Origin: an uncultured Gammaproteobacteria bacterium
GTDB taxonomy: Bacteria > Pseudomonadota > Gammaproteobacteria > Pseudomonadales > Pseudohongiellaceae
Direction of reading: 5' to 3'
Assembly (NCBI GenBank): GCA_913048385.1
Contig: CAJWVZ010000012.1
Span: 20,609-84,608 of the forward strand
DNA: 64,000 nucleotides
Shown: in pieces, positions 40,294 through 50,940 of the stretch
How positions within the stretch are numbered: the stretch's first letter is position 1
Layout of the letters: each line of letters opens with the position of its first letter
Notes under the pieces: model-generated
Told to the model about the DNA's origin: nothing
Database searches by the model: none
What the model saw: the letters and a program-made list of their open reading frames with translations, nothing else
Position numbers and translations under genes: made by a program

Positions 40294-40490
40294 TCTTTTT
40301 CTCCGAAATCCGCTAACGAGCAAGAATAGAATCGCTGATCAAACAGCAGTCTTAGGCGCTGTTCTCGTGGAATATGACATAGAAGTATGAGGTTTCGTTG
40401 ATCTTGGAGCCGGGATAGTTTTTGTTCGACAAGTCCTGAGTAGAGCCGCAGTGATATTCGCTTATCTTAAAATCAGCAGGAGATAAAACA

Positions 40491-41723
40491 ATGCAACTGT
40501 CAGTATTCAGGGCGGACGTCAGAGCTTGGCTGGATATAAATTGTCCGGAAACGATGCGCTTGCCTGCGGTTCAAGATGAAGTAGTGTGGGGAGGACGTAA
40601 CTTTCAGTTTAAAAATCCAGATAGCAAAATCTGGCTGGAACGTATGGCCGGGAAAGGTTGGACCTGTCCAACGTGGCCTGAAGAATTTGGTGGTGGAGGT
40701 CTGAGTAAAGAGGAGGCGATGATCCTCTCTCAAGAGCTTTCACGTATTAACGCTCGCCCGGCATTAACGAGCTTTGGAATTTCTATGCTGGGGCCCGTTC
40801 TTCTTGAGTCTGCCAGTTATGAACAAAAGCTTGAGCATATACCGAAAATTGTTCGTGGAGAGATAAGGTGGTGCCAAGGCTACTCTGAACCGGGCTCCGG
40901 CTCTGATTTGGCGAGTTTAGCGACCAGGGCTGAGGCCGATGGAGATGACTATCTCATTAATGGATCGAAGGTCTGGACATCATATGCAGATAAGGCTGAT
41001 TGGATTTTTTGCTTAGTAAGAACTGATGTCGAAGGGCCAAAACATGGTGGCATTAGTTTTATCCTTTTCGATATGGAAACATCCGGAGTCAGCACCAAAC
41101 CGATACAGTTAATTTCTGGCTCGTCTCCTTTTTGCGAAACTTTTTTTGACGATGTTCGTGTTCCTGCAAACAATCTCATTGGTGGAGTGAATAATGGTTG
41201 GGCGATTGCAAAAAGGTTGCTTCAGCATGAACGAACGATGATATCAGGTTTTGGACTAGCCGATAGCTTAAATTCAGATGCCGATCATGCGTCGATTATG
41301 GATAAAGTGGAAGATGCTGCTATGCATTATCGGGGGGATTCAGGTCGCTTGTCGGATCCAGTCCTAAGAGATGAAATTGCCAAATTTAAAATTGATAGTG
41401 AGGCCTTTGCCCTTACATCACGAAGGTCGTTAGAAGAATCAAAAAAGGAGCAGGGACCTACAGCAACATCATCAATGTTAAAAAATTACGGTTGCGAACT
41501 AAATAAACGGCGTTACGAGTTATTGCTTCAAGCTCTTGGCAGTCAGGCGCTCGGTTGGGAAGGTTCAGGCTTTAAGATCGAAGAGTTAGGAGTTACTCGA
41601 GAGTGGCTACGTTCCAAGGCAAATTCTATTGAGGGAGGAACTTCAGAAGTTCAATTAAATGTTATTGCTAAGAGAGTTCTTGGACTTCCTGATATTTTGA
41701 ATATGCGCAAAGGCAGGGATTAA
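40491..41723 (+). CDS. Acyl-CoA dehydrogenase (first subunit of second pair)
   Basis: CPTWPEEFGGGGLSKEEAMILSQELSRI...WCQGYSEPGSGSDLASLATRAEADGDDYLINGSKVWTSYA. Confidence 0.95.
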   Translation: MQLSVFRADVRAWLDINCPETMRLPAVQDEVVWGGRNFQFKNPDSKIWLERMAGKGWTCPTWPEEFGGGGLSKEEAMILSQELSRINARPALTSFGISMLGPVLLESASYEQKLEHIPKIVRGEIRWCQGYSEPGSGSDLASLATRAEADGDDYLINGSKVWTSYADKADWIFCLVRTDVEGPKHGGISFILFDMETSGVSTKPIQLISGSSPFCETFFDDVRVPANNLIGGVNNGWAIAKRLLQHERTMISGFGLADSLNSDADHASIMDKVEDAAMHYRGDSGRLSDPVLRDEIAKFKIDSEAFALTSRRSLEESKKEQGPTATSSMLKNYGCELNKRRYELLLQALGSQALGWEGSGFKIEELGVTREWLRSKANSIEGGTSEVQLNVIAKRVLGLPDILNMRKGRD

Positions 41724-41726
41724 GAG

Positions 41727-42884
41727 ATGAGTCTAGTATTTAATGAAGATCAGGAATTGCTGCAAGACTCTGCCAAAAACTTTGTTTCGCAGAATGCCCC
41801 TTTAAGCGTCCTTCGGCAGTTGCGGGATACTAACGACGATCGAGGATTCGACGAAAAAATTTGGGCGCAAATGATAGAGTTGGGTTGGGCTGGCATAGCA
41901 ATAGAGGAGTCCTTCGGAGGCTTTAATTTTGGTCATGTTGGTCTAGGTGTTGTTCTGGAGGAGACCGGGCGTACCCTTGTCAGTTCACCCTTGATTTCCT
42001 CGGTGCTCCTCGGCGCAACGGCAATTTCTTATTTTGGTTCAGACCCTCAAAAAAAATACCTGCTTCCTAAAGTTGTTAAAGGACAACTTTTGTTAGCTTT
42101 AGCAGTGGATGAACTGCCAATTCACTCTCCAAATCGCATCGAAAGTTTTGCTACAAAAGTCGATGGCGGTTATAGAATTAATGGAAACAAGACCTTTGTG
42201 TTAGATGGGCATGTGGCTGACAAATTGATAGTTGTCGCGAGGATCGATAAAGGTGGTGTTAGCCGGCAAGGTTTAAATTTATTTGTTGTCGATAAAAAAG
42301 CTCCCGGGCTAAATATTCAACGCACTTTGATGGTGGATTGTCGCAATTGTGCGAACCTTTCTTTGACTGACGTTTATGTTGAAGAAGAAAATCGCCTTGG
42401 GGTTGACATGGGTGTTGACCACGGTGCGTCTAGACTTGCCCGTGTTTTAGATGTCGGGCGTATTGGGGTTGCTTCAGAAATGCTTGGGAGCATGCAGGCC
42501 GCGTTTGATCTCACACTTACCTATCTTAAGCAGAGAGAGCAGTTCGGTGTCCTTATTGGCTCGTTTCAGGGACTTCAGCATCGAGCTGCCACAATGTATA
42601 GTGAAATTGAGCTCTGTCGATCTGCGGTCCGCGGAGCATTGCTTGAGCTAGATAATCTGCACGCGTCTGATGATAGTGTTGCTCGGATAGCAAGTATGAC
42701 TAAGGCAAAGGTTAGTGATGTCGCGCAGTTGGTTAGTAATGAGGCGATACAGATGCACGGCGGTATCGGTATGACAGATGAATACGACGTTGGGTTTTAC
42801 ATAAAGCGCGCACGTGTGGCACAGCAATTTCTTGGCGATGCTGCTTTTCATAGAGATCGATACGCTTCCTTAAATTCATTTTAG
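41727..42884 (+). CDS. Acyl-CoA dehydrogenase (second subunit of second pair)
   Basis: MSLVFNEDQELLQDSAKNFVSQNAPLSVLRQLRD...REQFGVLIGSFQGLQHRAATMYSE...NEAIQMHGGIGMTDEYDVGFYIKRA. Confidence 0.95.
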   Translation: MSLVFNEDQELLQDSAKNFVSQNAPLSVLRQLRDTNDDRGFDEKIWAQMIELGWAGIAIEESFGGFNFGHVGLGVVLEETGRTLVSSPLISSVLLGATAISYFGSDPQKKYLLPKVVKGQLLLALAVDELPIHSPNRIESFATKVDGGYRINGNKTFVLDGHVADKLIVVARIDKGGVSRQGLNLFVVDKKAPGLNIQRTLMVDCRNCANLSLTDVYVEEENRLGVDMGVDHGASRLARVLDVGRIGVASEMLGSMQAAFDLTLTYLKQREQFGVLIGSFQGLQHRAATMYSEIELCRSAVRGALLELDNLHASDDSVARIASMTKAKVSDVAQLVSNEAIQMHGGIGMTDEYDVGFYIKRARVAQQFLGDAAFHRDRYASLNSF

Positions 42885-42901
42885 AAAGGTGTTTTATTAG
42901 C

Positions 42902-43279
42902 TTGAAAAAAGATGAACCTATTAACGTACTTGGTGCTCCTTTGCAGCCATGTGGATTGGATCCGTTAACGGGATTTTATCGGGATGGTTGTTGCAACACC
43001 TCAGACGAGGACGCAGGTTGCCATACCGTATGCGTTCTTCTGACTCAAGAGTTTTTAAATTACACTCGCTTTCGGGGTAACGATTTATCGACTCCGCGAC
43101 CTGAGTTTGGTTTTCAAGGATTGTCGGAAGGTGACAGTTGGTGCTTGTGTGCCTCGCGCTGGGTAGAGGCTTATGAGCAGGGGATGGCGCCGAAAGTGCA
43201 TCTTGCGCGAACTCACATTAAGGCCCTTGAGATGATTGATTTGGAGGTGCTTAAACTGCATGCGGCGATCGCCCACTAG
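42902..43279 (+). CDS. DUF2237 family protein
   Basis: NVLGAPLQPCGLDPLTGFYRDGCCNTSDEDAGCHTVCVLLTQEFLNYTRFRGNDLSTPRPEFGFQGLSEGDSWCLCASRW. Confidence 0.9.
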   Translation: MKKDEPINVLGAPLQPCGLDPLTGFYRDGCCNTSDEDAGCHTVCVLLTQEFLNYTRFRGNDLSTPRPEFGFQGLSEGDSWCLCASRWVEAYEQGMAPKVHLARTHIKALEMIDLEVLKLHAAIAH

Positions 43280-44060
43280 ATTATTGAGTCTACTTTTTTT
43301 GAGTTTTTTCGCTCTCAATTCTTTTTCAAGTTTGGCTCAAAACATTCAGCACCTTCCAGAATTGAATCAAGCTCGAGAGTTTGAGAGCTTCGATGGCGCC
43401 GTTTTAATTTTGGATACATCTACTGATGAGTATTTTGCCAGTGACATAAAAATGGTGAAAGAGGGTTTTATACCAGCATCAACGTTTAAAATATTTAGTT
43501 CGTTGGTAGCGCTTGAAACTGGTGTAGTAGCCTTTGACACCGTTTTGAGTTGGGATGGTGTAGTTCGAGACCGTACTGAAATTAATAGAGATCTATCCTT
43601 ATCTCAGGCTTTTACGCTTTCGGCTCTTCCGCATTATCAAGAGTTAGTGAGGAAGATCGGTTACCCTGAAATGAAACGGTTTTTAACTTTAGTCGGATAC
43701 GGTAACGCCAACATGCATGGTGGCCTTGATCGGTTCTGGATCGATGGTGGTTTGAGAATTTCTCCTTTTCAGCAGGTGCGTTTTTTGGAGCGGCTGCTCG
43801 ACGATAGTTTACCTTTCTCTTTGTCGACTATGGAAGCTGTGAGAAAGCTTTTGCTGAATGCTTACCCTGCCCCGTCGATTTCTGCAAAAACAGGTTGGAC
43901 AGATATTGCGGGTCAAAATTTTGGTTGGTGGGTGGGATGGGAAAAGGATCAGGGTAATCCAGTAGTATTTGCGACAATTCTTTTATCTAATTCGCCTGGA
44001 GAAGGGTTCGCCGAGGCACGCATAGACGTCACCAGAAAAGCCCTTTCCCTTGACCGCTAG
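43260..44060 (+). CDS. Class D (OXA-type) beta-lactamase
   Basis: Signal peptide MRRSPTRLLSLLFLSFFALNSFSSLAQ; STFK (active Ser), SAL, YGN, KTGW and WWVGW motifs in class D order and spacing. Confidence 0.92.
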   Translation: MRRSPTRLLSLLFLSFFALNSFSSLAQNIQHLPELNQAREFESFDGAVLILDTSTDEYFASDIKMVKEGFIPASTFKIFSSLVALETGVVAFDTVLSWDGVVRDRTEINRDLSLSQAFTLSALPHYQELVRKIGYPEMKRFLTLVGYGNANMHGGLDRFWIDGGLRISPFQQVRFLERLLDDSLPFSLSTMEAVRKLLLNAYPAPSISAKTGWTDIAGQNFGWWVGWEKDQGNPVVFATILLSNSPGEGFAEARIDVTRKALSLDR

Positions 44061-44163
44061 TAATCTATATCGATAACTTTTATAGTATTTATTCGTGTCC
44101 GCGGGCGACGATGTTTTTGACTTTGCGCTAGGGGCCTCTTTTTTAACTATTAAGGTTATTGAC

Positions 44164-46680
44164 ATGTTGTATTTGAGAGTCGCACGACGTTTTTTTTCTG
44201 TTCTTTGTATTGTTGGCACTTTGCATCTCCCCGCAGGCGTTGTTCTGGGTCAGGTTCCCATTATCCAGCCTGGAGCCCCTGGACAACCTAGCCGAGAAAT
44301 TTCCGCCGAGGAGGCTTCTGACCTGTCTGGAATTTCATACACCGATGCGGACGTAAAGTTCATGCAAGGCATGATCCTGCATCACGACCAGGCATTACGA
44401 ATGGTAAAGCTTGTTGAAGATCGAAGTTCTCGGGAATCTTTACAGCTAATGGCGCTTCGAATGTCTCTCTCGCAAGAGGATGAAATGACGATGATGTCAG
44501 ATTGGCTCGAGGACCGCGGGCAGAGCACCGAGGTCTCTATGCAGGCCATGATGAATATGGGAACCGATCAAGATAGTTTGCCGGGCATGTTAACCGAGGC
44601 CGATTTTTTGCAACTAGAGTCGTCAGAGGGTTATACATTTGACACTGTATTTTTAGAGCTAATGATCAAGCACCATAATGGTGCGATTACCATGGTAGAG
44701 AACCTCCTGGATCAAAGAGGCACGGCACAGGACTCTGTTCTTTTTACGTTCACCTCAGACGTTGTTTCTGACCAAGAAAGTGAAATTGATAGGATGAGTG
44801 CCATGCTTGCAGGTTTCTCTCCTGATCCGAGAGTGAACTTAAAGGCTGGGTTCTATGATGCGGGTCAAGCGGCACTAAATATGACTTTGGTGGCATCAAT
44901 TCCAAAGCCAGCTGGGTTTTTTGATCCAGAAAATCCGGAAGGGCTTACGGTTGCTCGTCGCCGCGCGCTTGGCATGGAGACGCTAGCGCCTAACGGAGAA
45001 ATAGAGGATGTTGCCGGGGTTGAACTTACCGTTGCAAATGAGCCAGATGCCGATCAGTTAACAAATGAGGAGGAAGAGGAGGAAGAGGAGCCTCGGCCAA
45101 GTTTGTTGGATTTTTCAAATACCGACTTGGTTTTTGATGGCGACATAGTGGTCGCTGGGAATTACCACGGATTTAACGCGTATCGCTTGAGTGACCCTCG
45201 TTCGCCGGAATTGTTGAGCTCAGTTGTTTGCCCCGGTGGCCAGGGAGATGTTTCCGTTGTTGGTGACCTATTGATACTTTCTGTGGAACAGACTCGCGGC
45301 CGTCTTGACTGTGGCTTGCAGGGTGTTGCGGAACCAACGAGTGAAGATCGGTTCAGAGGGATACGTATTTTTGATGTCAGTGATTTCGCAATGCCGGTAC
45401 AAGTGGGGGCGGTGCAGACCTGTAGAGGCTCACATACACACACCGTGATCACTGATCCGGATGATGCCGGTAATATTTATATATATGGTTCGGGCACAAG
45501 CAGGGTGCGCCCCGAAGAGGAGCTAGAGGGATGCTCAGATAAGTCACCGTTTGAAAATCCTGGCTCATCGCTTTATCGCATTGATGTGATCCAAGTCCCA
45601 GTTGACAGTCCGCAGGATGCCCGAATTGTAAATCAACCTTTCTTATTCTCAGATCCGGAGTCGGGCGTTCTTGCGGGTCTTTGGGAAGGTGGTGATCACG
45701 GGCCGGGCACACAAACGACTCGAAGAACAAATCAATGTCATGACATTACCGCGTATCCCGAAATTGGTCTTGCTGCAGGAGCCTGTTCCGGCAATGGAAT
45801 TTTGATAGATATCTCTGATCCCGTTAATCCAGTTCGAATGGATGAAGTGATAGATTCTGGTTTCGCATATTGGCACTCGGCTACCTTTAACAATGCGGGA
45901 ACAAAGGTCGTGTTTACTGATGAGTGGGGCGGTGGAGGGCGTCCGCGTTGTCGAGCTCAGGACCCACTTACTTGGGGAGCTGATGCGATTTACGATATCT
46001 CGGACGGGAAATTACAATTCCGTGGATACTACAAGATGCCTGCGCCTCAGACGGAGCAAGAAAATTGTGTTGCACATAACGGTTCATTGATACCAGTACC
46101 GGGTCGTGATTTGATGATTCAGGCATGGTATCAGGGCGGAGCGTCAGTATTTGATTTTACCGATTCTGCGAACGTCCAGGAGATAGCTTTTTTTGATAGA
46201 GGTCCTGTCGACGAGGAAGATTTAGTTTTGGGTGGATACTGGTCTACGTATTGGTTTCAAGGGCTGATTTACGGTACTGAAATCGCCCGTGGAATAGATG
46301 TTTTGGCTTTGGAACCAAGTGATTATTTAAGTGCTAACGAAATTGCAGCTGCATCTTTGAACAGCTCTGACAGTACGTTCAATGCACAGCGTCAACAGCG
46401 GCACGTCTGGCCGACGGTGCCTGTTGTGGCACGAGCCTACCGAGACCAATTAGCGAGAGCTGGAGTCTTATCCTCGGAGCGTGATCAGGAGTTAGATTCG
46501 GCGTTGGGTAATGCAGAAAGTTTGTTAAATGAGGGCGAAAAAGATTCTAATGTAGCTGATCAATTAAACGAACTCGCTCAGATACTCAGGGTTGATGGAG
46601 AGAGCCGCCGCGGGAAAACAAGGGAGCGATATCTGGCATTGAGCGAAACCGTAAAAGGAATTGCGTTGGACGTAAGATAA
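44164..46680 (+). CDS. DUF305 domain protein fused to LVIVD-type beta-propeller domain, exported
   Basis: Two DUF305 motifs ([30 protein letters not shown]) then LVIVD-like repeats ([66 protein letters not shown]). Confidence 0.85.
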   Translation: MLYLRVARRFFSVLCIVGTLHLPAGVVLGQVPIIQPGAPGQPSREISAEEASDLSGISYTDADVKFMQGMILHHDQALRMVKLVEDRSSRESLQLMALRMSLSQEDEMTMMSDWLEDRGQSTEVSMQAMMNMGTDQDSLPGMLTEADFLQLESSEGYTFDTVFLELMIKHHNGAITMVENLLDQRGTAQDSVLFTFTSDVVSDQESEIDRMSAMLAGFSPDPRVNLKAGFYDAGQAALNMTLVASIPKPAGFFDPENPEGLTVARRRALGMETLAPNGEIEDVAGVELTVANEPDADQLTNEEEEEEEEPRPSLLDFSNTDLVFDGDIVVAGNYHGFNAYRLSDPRSPELLSSVVCPGGQGDVSVVGDLLILSVEQTRGRLDCGLQGVAEPTSEDRFRGIRIFDVSDFAMPVQVGAVQTCRGSHTHTVITDPDDAGNIYIYGSGTSRVRPEEELEGCSDKSPFENPGSSLYRIDVIQVPVDSPQDARIVNQPFLFSDPESGVLAGLWEGGDHGPGTQTTRRTNQCHDITAYPEIGLAAGACSGNGILIDISDPVNPVRMDEVIDSGFAYWHSATFNNAGTKVVFTDEWGGGGRPRCRAQDPLTWGADAIYDISDGKLQFRGYYKMPAPQTEQENCVAHNGSLIPVPGRDLMIQAWYQGGASVFDFTDSANVQEIAFFDRGPVDEEDLVLGGYWSTYWFQGLIYGTEIARGIDVLALEPSDYLSANEIAAASLNSSDSTFNAQRQQRHVWPTVPVVARAYRDQLARAGVLSSERDQELDSALGNAESLLNEGEKDSNVADQLNELAQILRVDGESRRGKTRERYLALSETVKGIALDVR

Positions 46681-46693
46681 GGGAAAAACACTG

Positions 46694-47128
46694 ATGACGT
46701 TGACTCCGTTTCATCTTGCGATTCAGGTAAGAGATATAGACGAGGCTAGAGAGTTTTATGGGAAAAAACTCGGCCTGCCTGAGGGTCGAAGTTCCGCTGA
46801 TTGGATAGACTTTGATCTTTTTGGACACCAGCTTGTTACTCACCTTAATACTAATATCGGAAGTAAGGGTAAGGTTGCCAGTATTTTAAATGGCGTTGAT
46901 GGACAAGGTGTTCCCGTTCCCCATTTTGGTGTAGTGATGGAGTTTGATGATTGGGAGACGCTTTCACTGCGGTGGCGGGGCGTTGTCAAAGAGTTTGTTA
47001 TAGAGCCGTACATTCGATTTAAAGGAGAGACTGGTGAGCAAGGTACAATGTTTTTTCTAGATCCATCTGGAAACGCGCTCGAGTTTAAAGCGTTTCGGGA
47101 CATTGATAACCAATTGTTTGCGAAATAG
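46694..47128 (+). CDS. VOC (glyoxalase/dioxygenase superfamily) protein
   Basis: [46 protein letters not shown]...[15 protein letters not shown]. Confidence 0.93.
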   Translation: MTLTPFHLAIQVRDIDEAREFYGKKLGLPEGRSSADWIDFDLFGHQLVTHLNTNIGSKGKVASILNGVDGQGVPVPHFGVVMEFDDWETLSLRWRGVVKEFVIEPYIRFKGETGEQGTMFFLDPSGNALEFKAFRDIDNQLFAK

Positions 47129-47186
47129 TTCGTGAGAGATAATTAAAATTTTTTCAATTGAATTTTTGTAAGCAAGGGAGCAGGAA

Positions 47187-47897
47187 ATGTTTTTTGGATT
47201 GAAAATTATTCACCCCAAGATTTTTTTAGGGTTCATTATCACTTTTGTATTTGTTCCTTTTGTAAATGGACAAAATCTTGATCCGAATCGGTTTGAGGAG
47301 ACGATACGAGCGTTTGAGCGGGAAGATGCGCTTAATACCCCTCCTGAGAATGCGATCGTGCTGACAGGGAGTTCGAGTATCGCCCGTTGGAACGATAACG
47401 CTGAAATTGCGCTTGCGCCGCTTACGGTTATTCCTCGCGGCTTTGGTGGAAGCGTAATGGGTGATGTTTTGCATTATCTTGATCGCGTCGCATTGGTATA
47501 TAAACCGCGCGCCATCCTAATATACGAAGGGGATAACGATACTGCTTACAAGTTAAGTGAGGATTTAATTGTTGAGCAATTTGAACAGATAGTCGCCAAA
47601 GTCGCTCAAGAACTTCCTGGCACGCGCATTTACGTTTTGGCAGTTAAGCCGAGTGTCTCACGTTTGAATGTTTGGGATGCAGCCCAGAGTGTCAGCGAGA
47701 GATTTTCGGCTATCGCAAAATCGAATCCGATGGTCAACTATATTGACTCTGCCACTCCTTTTTTAGATTCCAACGGCAACGTCATGGATGACATTTTTGT
47801 TGAGGATAATCTCCACCTAAATCAGATGGGTAATCAAATTTGGGGAGCGTTGATCAAAGCTGGGTTGATGCCTACTGAAATTCGCTTTGAATACTAG
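47187..47897 (+). CDS. SGNH/GDSL hydrolase family protein, exported
   Basis: Signal peptide; IVLTGSSSIARW; IYEGDNDTAY; DNLHLNQMGNQIW (DxxH). Confidence 0.88.
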   Translation: MFFGLKIIHPKIFLGFIITFVFVPFVNGQNLDPNRFEETIRAFEREDALNTPPENAIVLTGSSSIARWNDNAEIALAPLTVIPRGFGGSVMGDVLHYLDRVALVYKPRAILIYEGDNDTAYKLSEDLIVEQFEQIVAKVAQELPGTRIYVLAVKPSVSRLNVWDAAQSVSERFSAIAKSNPMVNYIDSATPFLDSNGNVMDDIFVEDNLHLNQMGNQIWGALIKAGLMPTEIRFEY

Positions 47898-48910
47898 GCT
47901 GCGGTTGAGTAGAGTTCCCACTCATTTGCGATGAGCTCATAAGAACGTCTTCTTGCTTTTGGGTCGTGCGTTATGCTGACCAGCATGATTTCGTCCGCAT
48001 TAAAATCTTCAGCCATTCGCTTTAACTTTTTAGAGACCTGTTGCGGAGTTCCTACAGCACGTTTGTCTTGATTCTGCATAATCAGCTCCCGTTCGCCAGG
48101 CGAATAGGTGTAACTTTCGGCTTCCTCAGGGGTCGGGAACGGACCTGGGTTGCCTTGTAAGAGTTTGACATACCATAGGTCCCTACTCTTCGCCAAATAT
48201 TGAGCTTCATCTTCAGAACTTGCTGTGATGCTGAATAAAGTGAGACACGTTTGCGGTTTGTTAAGATTAGGCCCGGGCTGAAACTGATCCCGATAAATTT
48301 CGAAAATATCCTTCCGGATATTTGGGTTAATAAAGTACGCAAAGTTATACGGTAGGCCATTTGTGCCAGCAAGCAATGCGCTGTCCTCGCTGGATCCAAG
48401 CATCCAGAGTGCTGGCGGATTTTCGGTTTTTGGGTATGCTCGTGCTCGCTCCATCCCTCTTGTGATCGGATCATCATCATTCAGTAATGATTGGAGGTCA
48501 CAAACCATATTCGGAAAGTGTTGTGGACCAGTCGTCGATCCGTAGCGAATTGCCGCGGATGTAAATGGGTCGGTTCCGGGGGCTCTGCCGATCCCGAGAT
48601 CGATGCGTCCTGGATAAAGCGTTTCAAGGACTTTAAAATTTTCGGCAACTTTGTAAGGACTATAATGAGGGAGCATTATGCCACCTGATCCAATCCTAAT
48701 GGACTCAGTTTCTGCTCCTAGGCGCCCAAGCAGAACTTCAGGGGAGCAACCGGCCAAGGCCGCAGAGGCATGATGCTCCGACACCCAAAAGCGGTGGAAG
48801 CCCAGCTTGTCTGAGAGTCGGGCGAGATCGATTGTTTCGTTTAGAGCTTCACTCGCATTGCTGCCGCTTCTTATTGGCGATTGATCTAATACAGATATCT
48901 TTATTGTCAT
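47894..48910 (-). CDS. LLM class flavin-dependent oxidoreductase
   Basis: LSDKLGFHRFWVSEHHASAALAGCSPEVLLGRLGAETESIRIGSGGIMLPHYSPYKVAENFKVLETLYPGRIDLGIGRAPG. Confidence 0.95.
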   Translation of the reverse strand: MTIKISVLDQSPIRSGSNASEALNETIDLARLSDKLGFHRFWVSEHHASAALAGCSPEVLLGRLGAETESIRIGSGGIMLPHYSPYKVAENFKVLETLYPGRIDLGIGRAPGTDPFTSAAIRYGSTTGPQHFPNMVCDLQSLLNDDDPITRGMERARAYPKTENPPALWMLGSSEDSALLAGTNGLPYNFAYFINPNIRKDIFEIYRDQFQPGPNLNKPQTCLTLFSITASSEDEAQYLAKSRDLWYVKLLQGNPGPFPTPEEAESYTYSPGERELIMQNQDKRAVGTPQQVSKKLKRMAEDFNADEIMLVSITHDPKARRRSYELIANEWELYSTAA

Positions 48911-48945
48911 ACTTCAAGTTTCAAATACAAAATGTTCATATAGGC

Positions 48946-50250
48946 TTAGTCAATAATTGCTTGGTAAACACCGTTGCGGAGGGCATCGTAATCGTTTAGA
49001 CCATTTGCCGGGCGAATCTGAGTTAGGTATACGACAACTAACCGCTCCGTAGGGTCGACCCAATAAGTTGAGTGATAAGCTCCTCCCCAACCATACTCGC
49101 CCTCGGAACCAAGGCTACCTCTTGCCCCGAGGTCGGTGACGACAGAGAAGCCGAGCCCGAAGCCCTGACCTTGTCGAAATGGAATCTCACCGAGGTGGTT
49201 CGTCGTCATAAGTTCGATACTTTTTCTCGAAAGCAAACGGTTGCCAGCGAGCTCACCTCCGTTAAGTGTCATTTGGAGGAAACGAGCATAGTCTCGAGCT
49301 GTTGATATTAGGCCAGCGCCACCAGAAAAACTGCTTCTCGGTCCCTCGACATACATGCCTTGGCCCTGCATTCCGTTTAAATCGGGGGCAGCTTCGATAC
49401 CGATGCCATCAGATTTTGGCTGATACACGGTAGCTAGCCGGTCCGCCTTCTCGCGAGGAACGTAAAAATGAGTATCATTCATCTCTAATGGACTGAAAAC
49501 ATGCTGCAAAAGAAATCTGTCGAGTTCCATCCCACTGGCAACCTCAATCACCGCCCCAAGGATATCCGTGTTGTAACCATACACCCATCTTTTACCGGGC
49601 TGAGAACTCAAGGGTAAGGTGGCCATCGTTCTGACCGTTTCACGGATGGGTTCTTCCCGGTCAGCAAAATACCAACCTTGAATATCGGCCTCTTCCCATT
49701 GTTGTTGCGCAGGGCCACCTCCATAACTTACGCCGCTGGTGTGCGTCAAAAGATGTCTAATTGTTATAGCTCTGTCTGCATCTCGCAGCGGAGGCGGATC
49801 TGAGGGATCTGCGCCACCCGGGGAATTTAGGGCGACCTTACTTTCTCTCCATTCTGGTAAATATCTCCACAACGGATCGTTGATCTTAAGCTTACCCTGT
49901 TCCTGTAAGATCATGATCCCAACGCTGATAATTGCTTTGGTTTGCGATGCAATGCGAAACATCGTGTCGCTGGTCATGGGCGAATCACTGACGATATCGC
50001 GAAATCCATTGGCAGCTTCAAAAACTATTTGCCCATCGCGAAGTACAATTGCAACCTGACCCGCTATTTTCCCTTCTTGAATATAACTTTCGAGCGCAGA
50101 GTTGAGCCTCTCGAGCCGTTGGGACGACATTCCTACATTTTCAGGTTTGGTTTCTTCTAGTTCTTGAGAATAAGAGGCTTGAGATAAAGCGATCAGCACT
50201 ATCAGAAAGGACATATGCTTGATGTATCGGATAGATTGGATTTTTTCCAT
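48946..50250 (-). CDS. Serine hydrolase (class C beta-lactamase family)
   Basis: MFRIASQTKAI (SxxK), YGYNTD (YxN), signal peptide, HLLTHTSGVSYG. Confidence 0.93.
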   Translation of the reverse strand: MEKIQSIRYIKHMSFLIVLIALSQASYSQELEETKPENVGMSSQRLERLNSALESYIQEGKIAGQVAIVLRDGQIVFEAANGFRDIVSDSPMTSDTMFRIASQTKAIISVGIMILQEQGKLKINDPLWRYLPEWRESKVALNSPGGADPSDPPPLRDADRAITIRHLLTHTSGVSYGGGPAQQQWEEADIQGWYFADREEPIRETVRTMATLPLSSQPGKRWVYGYNTDILGAVIEVASGMELDRFLLQHVFSPLEMNDTHFYVPREKADRLATVYQPKSDGIGIEAAPDLNGMQGQGMYVEGPRSSFSGGAGLISTARDYARFLQMTLNGGELAGNRLLSRKSIELMTTNHLGEIPFRQGQGFGLGFSVVTDLGARGSLGSEGEYGWGGAYHSTYWVDPTERLVVVYLTQIRPANGLNDYDALRNGVYQAIID

Positions 50251-50535
50251 TTTTGCCCCTGAAATTTTTTAAGTTTTTTTGGCTTCGTTAACCACTAGTG
50301 TACGTGACAACTATTATTAATACGATCGTTTTCAAGAGCCTCTTCGAGAGAAGTTTGAGTAGTAAAGCAAAAATAAATTCTGGTTTTATTCCGAATGATT
50401 AAATTGAAAAGACTTTTAAAAAATTTGGCGAGGGTTCAGGTTGATTTTGCACATACTATTTACCCTTAAAAAATGTTTATAATTCTTTGCGATTTTTTTT
50501 GATTAATTACGTCGCTTTAATTCGGTGAGACAATA

Positions 50536-50940
50536 ATGGCGAAAATTCTTTTATCTGATAAAAACGTTGAATTTACGGCGATTCGTGCTGCAGGTCCTGG
50601 TGGCCAAAACGTTAATAAGGTCTCTACTGCCGTGCAGTTGCGCTTTCAAATTAGAACGTCAAACTTGCCAAACAAATTACAAGAAAACCTTTTAATGGTT
50701 CGAGATGCAAGGATTTCAAAAGAAGGGATGATTGTCATCAAAGCGCAACGTTTTCGAAGCCAAGGAAAAAATAAAGAAGATGCCTTAAAGCGATTGAATA
50801 AGTTAGTTGAGATGGCGAGCTATAAGGCACCACCGCGCATAGCTACCAAGCCACGTAAAGGTGCTCAGGAAAAAAGACTGCAAGGGAAAAAGCAGAACGG
50901 AGCGCGAAAGCTGCTGAGGGGTATTGTAAAATATGATTGA
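50536..50940 (+). CDS. arfB: Alternative ribosome-rescue factor / aminoacyl-tRNA hydrolase ArfB
   Basis: AAGPGGQNVNKVSTAVQLRFQIR GGQ motif, basic C-terminal tail. Confidence 0.93.
   Translation: MAKILLSDKNVEFTAIRAAGPGGQNVNKVSTAVQLRFQIRTSNLPNKLQENLLMVRDARISKEGMIVIKAQRFRSQGKNKEDALKRLNKLVEMASYKAPPRIATKPRKGAQEKRLQGKKQNGARKLLRGIVKYD

Noticed and set aside
45068-45091. GAGGAAGAGGAGGAAGAGGAG-type purine repeat
   Set aside because: Simply encodes the acidic Glu linker of the DUF305-LVIVD protein; too short to call a functional repeat.
48082-48480. 132-aa ORF overlapping the LLM oxidoreductase in another frame
   Set aside because: Alternative-frame shadow of a strong CDS.
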